NCBI RefSeq assembly: GCF_000332095.2
Contig: NZ_KI913949.1
Span: forward strand, 4,023,801-4,087,800
From: Leptolyngbya sp. PCC 6406
GTDB taxonomy: Bacteria > Cyanobacteriota > Cyanobacteriia > Phormidesmidales > Phormidesmidaceae
DNA: 64,000 nt
Direction: 5' to 3'
The notes under the pieces are model-generated. The model worked only from the letters and a program-made list of their open reading frames with translations, ran no database searches and was not told the DNA's origin. A program made the position numbers and the translations under genes. Positions within the stretch are counted from its first letter, which is position 1; the number at the start of each line of letters is the position of its first letter. Shown piece after piece: positions 60,197 through 64,000 of this stretch.

Positions 60197-62479
60197 ATGA
60201 AATTAACCTCTACCGATGCTCTAGCGAATCTCCGTGGCCAACTGCGGGTGGGTCAGCAGGCGTTGGCAGATTGGCGAGGGGGGCCGCTGGCGGTGTCGGC
60301 GGTGCCGGGGGCGGGCAAGTCTACAGGCATGGCGGCGGCTGCCGCGATCGCAATTTCTCGCTATGGATTAAATGCCCGTCACCAACTGGTATTGGTCACC
60401 TTTACCCGGTCAGCGGCGGCGAACCTGAAGGGAAAGGTGCGGCGGCATTTACTCGATCTGCACCTGCCACTGAATAGCTTTGTGGTCCACACCCTACACG
60501 GGCTAGCCCTGACCATCGCCACCCGCCATCCCGATCTGTCGGGCATCAGTCTGGAGAGCTTGACCCTGCTGACACCGAGCCAGGGGCATCGCTTGGTGCG
60601 GACCTGTGTGGAGCAGTGGATTGTGACCCACCCTGACGCCTACCAGCAGATGATTGAGGGGCGGCAGTTCGACGGGGAAGAGACGGAGCGGATGCGGCGG
60701 CAGTCTACACTGCGGACCGAGATTTTGCCTGCCCTAGCGACGACGGTGATCCATGAGGCCAAAAGTTCGGGGCTGATGCCGGAGGATTTAGCCACCTTGG
60801 CCCGCAATACCACCCGTGCCCTACCGGAGGGGGTGAAGGACTACGACGGGCTGGGCATTGCCGCTGGCCTATACGAGCGGTATCAAGCTCTGTTGGCCCA
60901 GCGGGGGTTTATCGACTACGACGACATGATTTTGGCGGCGCTGCGGGTGTTGGACTCCCCCGAGGCCCAGCAGTTTTGGCGATCGCGGATTTTTGCCGTC
61001 TTTGAGGACGAGGCCCAAGACTCGTCACCGCTGCAAACTCGGCTACTGGAAACCCTGGCGGCGGATCCGGTAGATCCCCAAGTGCCGCTGAATCTGGTGC
61101 GGGTAGGGGATCCCAACCAGGCGATTAACTCTACCTTTACCCCTGCTGATCCGGTATTTTTCAATCAATTTTGCGATCGCGCCCAAGCCCAGGGGCGGTT
61201 AGTGACCATGGACGAGGCGGGGCGCAGTACGGGGGTAATCATGGCGGCAGCCAATGGGCTGCTGCGCTGGGTCAACCAATCGGGACAGGCGGGGAATGAA
61301 CAACCCTTTCGCTGGCAGCAGATTCGCCCGGTGCCACCGGGGGATCCCCAGCCCGACGCCAACCCGGCTCCCCTAGGGCAAGGGGTGGAGATACACCGAC
61401 CGGATACGGTGACGGATACGGTGCGGTCCATTGCCCAGCGGGTTCTGGCCCTCTACGCAGCCGATCCCGAGATTCGCCTGGCCATTTTGGTGCGGGAGCA
61501 CAAGCAGGGACGCTTCATCAGCAGCCTGCTCAACGATCCCAAAAGCCTGGGGGTGGATTTGCTCGCCACGGGGCTGCGGATTCTGGATGTGGGGGCGCAG
61601 GATCGTCAGACCCACGTCCCCTCAGAGGTGCTGGCGCTGTTGCAATTCATTGAGCGGCCCCATTCCCCCGATCGTCTCAAGGCGGCGTTGCAGGTACTCG
61701 TCAACCGCCAACGCCTCCCCACCCAAGATTTGAACCGCCTTGCCCAGCAGCCGGAGCAGTTTCTCTACCCCGGTCCCCTAGATCCCGCCCCTGCCCCCGA
61801 GGCCGCCCGCCAAGCCCAGCACCTCTGTACCGGGCTACTGCGATCGCGGTTAGAACTGCCCCCCTACCACCTGGTTCCCTTCATCGGCTTGACCCTGGGC
61901 TATAACCAGAGCGAACTGGCGACGGCGGATAAGCTTGCCGTCCGCCTTGCCCAGCAAACCCGTGAAGACAATACCCTGCGGGCCATGATCGCCACGCTCC
62001 AGGAGATCGTGGGGACAGAACGTTTTGAGGCAGTGGATACGGAGGATCGCGACGAGCGCTACACCCGCCCCGGCCAACTGACGTTGCTGACTATGCACAA
62101 GGCCAAGGGGCTGGACTGGGACGCGGTGTTTCTACCCTTTCTCCACAGCCGCACGATTCCAGGGAATCTGTGGGTTCCCCCCCAGCAGACCTTTCTGGGG
62201 GATTTCAGCCTGTCGGAGGTGGTGCGGGCTCAAATCCGGGCCGAAACCCATGCGGAACACAAGCCCGCCCCGATTCCCGATATCCTCACCGCCTGGAAGC
62301 AGGCCCAGGATCTAAAGGTGGCGGAGGAGTTTCGCCTCCTCTATGTGGCCATGACCCGCGCCAAGCGCTTGCTCTGGATTGCCGCTGCCCATCAGGCTCC
62401 CTTCACCTGGAGCAAGCCAGACAATCTTTCGGAGCTTCCCCCTTGTCCAGGGTTAAGCGCGATCGAAAATTCTGCCTAA
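60197..62479 (+). CDS. UvrD/Rep-superfamily DNA helicase
   Basis: A 760-residue superfamily 1A helicase. Motifs: Walker A SAVPGAGKSTGM, Ia-like LVTFTRSAAANLKGKV, motif II FEDEAQDSSPLQ, motif III VRVGDPNQAI, IV-V region ILVREHKQGRF and LTLLTMHKAKGLDWDAVFLP, and motif VI EEFRLLYVAMTRAKR. All are present, so an active 3'-5' helicase is likely. It is similar in plan to PcrA/UvrD, though 'AVPGAGKS' and the N-terminus differ from the housekeeping UvrD, so a specialised repair role is possible. ATG 60197 is preferred over the in-frame 60167. Confidence 0.92.
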   Translation: MKLTSTDALANLRGQLRVGQQALADWRGGPLAVSAVPGAGKSTGMAAAAAIAISRYGLNARHQLVLVTFTRSAAANLKGKVRRHLLDLHLPLNSFVVHTLHGLALTIATRHPDLSGISLESLTLLTPSQGHRLVRTCVEQWIVTHPDAYQQMIEGRQFDGEETERMRRQSTLRTEILPALATTVIHEAKSSGLMPEDLATLARNTTRALPEGVKDYDGLGIAAGLYERYQALLAQRGFIDYDDMILAALRVLDSPEAQQFWRSRIFAVFEDEAQDSSPLQTRLLETLAADPVDPQVPLNLVRVGDPNQAINSTFTPADPVFFNQFCDRAQAQGRLVTMDEAGRSTGVIMAAANGLLRWVNQSGQAGNEQPFRWQQIRPVPPGDPQPDANPAPLGQGVEIHRPDTVTDTVRSIAQRVLALYAADPEIRLAILVREHKQGRFISSLLNDPKSLGVDLLATGLRILDVGAQDRQTHVPSEVLALLQFIERPHSPDRLKAALQVLVNRQRLPTQDLNRLAQQPEQFLYPGPLDPAPAPEAARQAQHLCTGLLRSRLELPPYHLVPFIGLTLGYNQSELATADKLAVRLAQQTREDNTLRAMIATLQEIVGTERFEAVDTEDRDERYTRPGQLTLLTMHKAKGLDWDAVFLPFLHSRTIPGNLWVPPQQTFLGDFSLSEVVRAQIRAETHAEHKPAPIPDILTAWKQAQDLKVAEEFRLLYVAMTRAKRLLWIAAAHQAPFTWSKPDNLSELPPCPGLSAIENSA

Positions 62480-62640
62480 TATCAATCCTCAATACCGCCA
62501 CGGCAACATCCCCAAAGATGACAATCGCAAGGTGTATCACTGGCACAGATGCACCATTTTTACACTTGCCAACAGCCTGACCTGTCCTTACTTTGGCTGT
62601 TACGATCTAAACAGAAGTCTGACGAGTTCGGGAAGCAACC

Positions 62641-62880
62641 ATGAGTTTAGTGATTTCAGATGGCCTAGTAAAAGCTAGTGGCTTATCAGAAAAAGAATTG
62701 TTTGTAGAAATTGTAATTATGCTATTTTGTCAGGACAAAATTAGCTTGGGAAAAGCTAGTGAACTGATGGGATTACATCGGATGCAGCTTCAAAAACTGC
62801 TTTCTGATCGAGGTATCTGCGTCCATTATGATGTTGCTGAGTTTCAGGATGATCTCAAGGTTTTACAAGAAACTGAATAG
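62641..62880 (+). CDS. UPF0175-family antitoxin
   Basis: A 79-residue protein: KELFVEIVIMLFCQDKISLG, KASELMGLHRMQLQKLLSDR and GICVHYDVAEFQDDLKVL. This is the UPF0175 pattern, an HTH-type antitoxin normally paired with a DUF3368 PIN-domain toxin. The toxin start follows 2 bp later but is truncated, so this antitoxin is orphaned. Lower GC than the neighbouring genes. Confidence 0.88.
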   Translation: MSLVISDGLVKASGLSEKELFVEIVIMLFCQDKISLGKASELMGLHRMQLQKLLSDRGICVHYDVAEFQDDLKVLQETE

Positions 62881-62882
62881 CG

Positions 62883-62964
62883 ATGATTATCGTAAGTAAC
62901 ACCTCACCAATTTCAAACTTGGCGAAAATTGGGCAACTCAGTCTAATACCAAAAATCTATGGCG
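62883..62964 (+). pseudogene. DUF3368 PIN-domain toxin, N-terminal remnant
   Basis: ATG 62883, two bases after the antitoxin stop, begins MIIVSNTSPISNLAKIGQLS and IPKIYG, the N-terminal signature of DUF3368 PIN toxins. Similarity ends near 62955, where the sequence passes into the 3' end of the convergent isochorismatase-like gene. Most of the domain is missing. A TAATACCAAA phrase at the break resembles the end of the small element at 47900. Confidence 0.82.
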
Positions 62965-63972
62965 CTATAGACCGGGCCAGTCAGCTAGGGGGGTGGCGGT
63001 GGTGACTCGGTGCATTCCGGCGGCGGCGAAGCGCTCGTAGGCAGACTCCGCTGCCTCGGTGAAGTCCACCACCCCAGGGACAACCACCGGAGAGGTGCAG
63101 TCCTCCAGCAGATACACCTTTTGCGCTAGCTTGGCATCACGGGCTTGGATTTCCGTCAGCAGATCATCCACGGTCCAGGCGACACAGTGGCTTTTGGCCT
63201 GTCCCGCCACGATGATGGCGTCAAAGCTGAGCAGGGTGTTAGTGAATGTGGTGTTTTTATGGGCGATCGCTACTCCCTGACCATCCTCCAGCACCTCGGG
63301 TCGCAACACCGAGTAGTTTTCCGTCAGGGGATTGTCCCCCTTGATTTCGTAGCGGGTGGGACTATTGCGCGCGATCGCATGGAAGAAACAAGCCTCCTCT
63401 ACCGCCGACACTAGGGCGTGGCCGATGCCCCCCAGCATGGAGTGGTAAGGCCAGATGGTGAGGGGATATTTGCCGTCCTTTTCGAGGCGCTGGGTGTAGT
63501 GGAGGGCAAAGGCTTGTAGATCTGGGGCGCTGAGGTAGGGAGCCATCTGGGGATTTACCCGCCATTGTCCCTGCACCACATCCCCGTAGGTGATGGAGGT
63601 CATGGGGGCGGGGTGTTGGCCCTGGTCATCCACCCAGAATAGGGGATGGAAGATTTGAGCGGCGTTGTGGGTGTCGAGGGTAGGCGCGATCGCGGTGATC
63701 CGCCCCAGGTTGCTATAGATAAACTCGCACAGCCGCCGATTGTCCTCCACTGCGCCCCGCCCAGAACGCCCGCCGACGAACAGCTCGAAATCCGGTAGGC
63801 AGAAGGTATTTTGCACATCGATTAACAGCAGACAGATCCGCACCGTATCCTCGCTGGCAGCGGTGATGTGATGCTCTGTCGCCCAGGTTCGGGCGGCGGT
63901 GGCGCGGTCTTGGTAGGGAACTCGGTAGACCGTTTCTACTTGGTCGGGGGTGAAGAAGTTGGGGAGGGGCAT
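62965..63972 (-). CDS. Isochorismatase-like cysteine hydrolase
   Basis: A 335-residue protein of the isochorismatase/nicotinamidase fold. The catalytic Asp is in [17 protein letters not shown], the metal/active-site region in [16 protein letters not shown], and the nucleophilic Cys in [17 protein letters not shown]. It is longer than nicotinamidases (about 200 aa), with an N-terminal ~45-residue extension and an insert after the first motif. Possible substrates are nicotinamide or other amides; none can be assigned. ATG 63972 lies near the window end, within GGGGTGAT repeats. Confidence 0.85.
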   Translation of the reverse strand: MPLPNFFTPDQVETVYRVPYQDRATAARTWATEHHITAASEDTVRICLLLIDVQNTFCLPDFELFVGGRSGRGAVEDNRRLCEFIYSNLGRITAIAPTLDTHNAAQIFHPLFWVDDQGQHPAPMTSITYGDVVQGQWRVNPQMAPYLSAPDLQAFALHYTQRLEKDGKYPLTIWPYHSMLGGIGHALVSAVEEACFFHAIARNSPTRYEIKGDNPLTENYSVLRPEVLEDGQGVAIAHKNTTFTNTLLSFDAIIVAGQAKSHCVAWTVDDLLTEIQARDAKLAQKVYLLEDCTSPVVVPGVVDFTEAAESAYERFAAAGMHRVTTATPLADWPGL

Positions 63973-64000
63973 GGGGGGTGATGGGGTGATGGGGTGTTGG
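63973..64000. other. G-rich simple sequence at the window end
   Basis: GGGGTGATGGGGTGATGGGG, a simple repeat of the kind seen in several spacers here (47760-47800, 52440-52500). Confidence 0.6.

Overview
The window is chromosomal DNA of a cyanobacterium. The evidence is a kaiABC clock cluster, very frequent HIP1 palindromes (GCGATCGC) inside and between genes, a DapL-type lysine pathway gene, and several small families typical of cyanobacteria (DUF1825, TMEM14, J-domain/TPR, HTH-AAA). KaiA has a full-length pseudo-receiver plus C-terminal domain. That argues against Prochlorococcus, which lacks kaiA, and against Nostocales, whose KaiA is short. I cannot name the genus.

Layout. 1-2.3 kb: kaiC (5' part), kaiB and kaiA on the minus strand, with small dispersed elements in both kai spacers. 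2.3-9 kb: a divergent CBS/HisKA pseudokinase-like protein, a SulP permease with a persulfide-dioxygenase-like MBL protein, a PHP phosphoesterase and a Crp/Fnr regulator. 9.5-15 kb: DALR protein, class A PBP, tyrS-pyrF. 15-20 kb: small elements, a HIP1-centred terminator, then an iron-uptake group (TonB; ExbB-ExbD-bacterioferritin). 20-25 kb: sulfatase-like protein, zinc-ribbon membrane protein, and a NarX/NarL-type two-component pair divergent from a Spy-like periplasmic protein. 25-32 kb: UDP-xylose synthase and UDP-glucose dehydrogenase, TM2/SHOCT protein, J-TPR protein, DUF1825, pth, EamA transporter. 33-37 kb: a lower-GC patch with a possible toxin/immunity remnant, then Hsp70-like and HTH-AAA genes. 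37-46.5 kb: signalling cluster with an ethylene-receptor-like hybrid kinase, a REC-GGDEF-EAL protein, PsiE, and a LuxR-type regulator with a CHASE2 protein cut by an IS1-like element. 47-55 kb: marR, an ABC-2 exporter, and potADBC split by one arm of a long inverted repeat. 55-64 kb: dapL, tsaC-like, TMEM14, TPR, tRNA-Thr, UvrD-like helicase, an antitoxin with a truncated toxin, and an isochorismatase-like hydrolase.

Two themes stand out. First, the spacers hold several families of short non-coding elements with terminal inverted repeats, some nested. They sit in kai spacers, at gene stop codons, between marR and its likely target operon, and inside the pot operon. Second, the 37-46 kb region couples an ethylene-binding-type sensor to a c-di-GMP enzyme. 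This is my best candidate for an interesting, little-described system. No CRISPR array, rRNA or prophage was seen.
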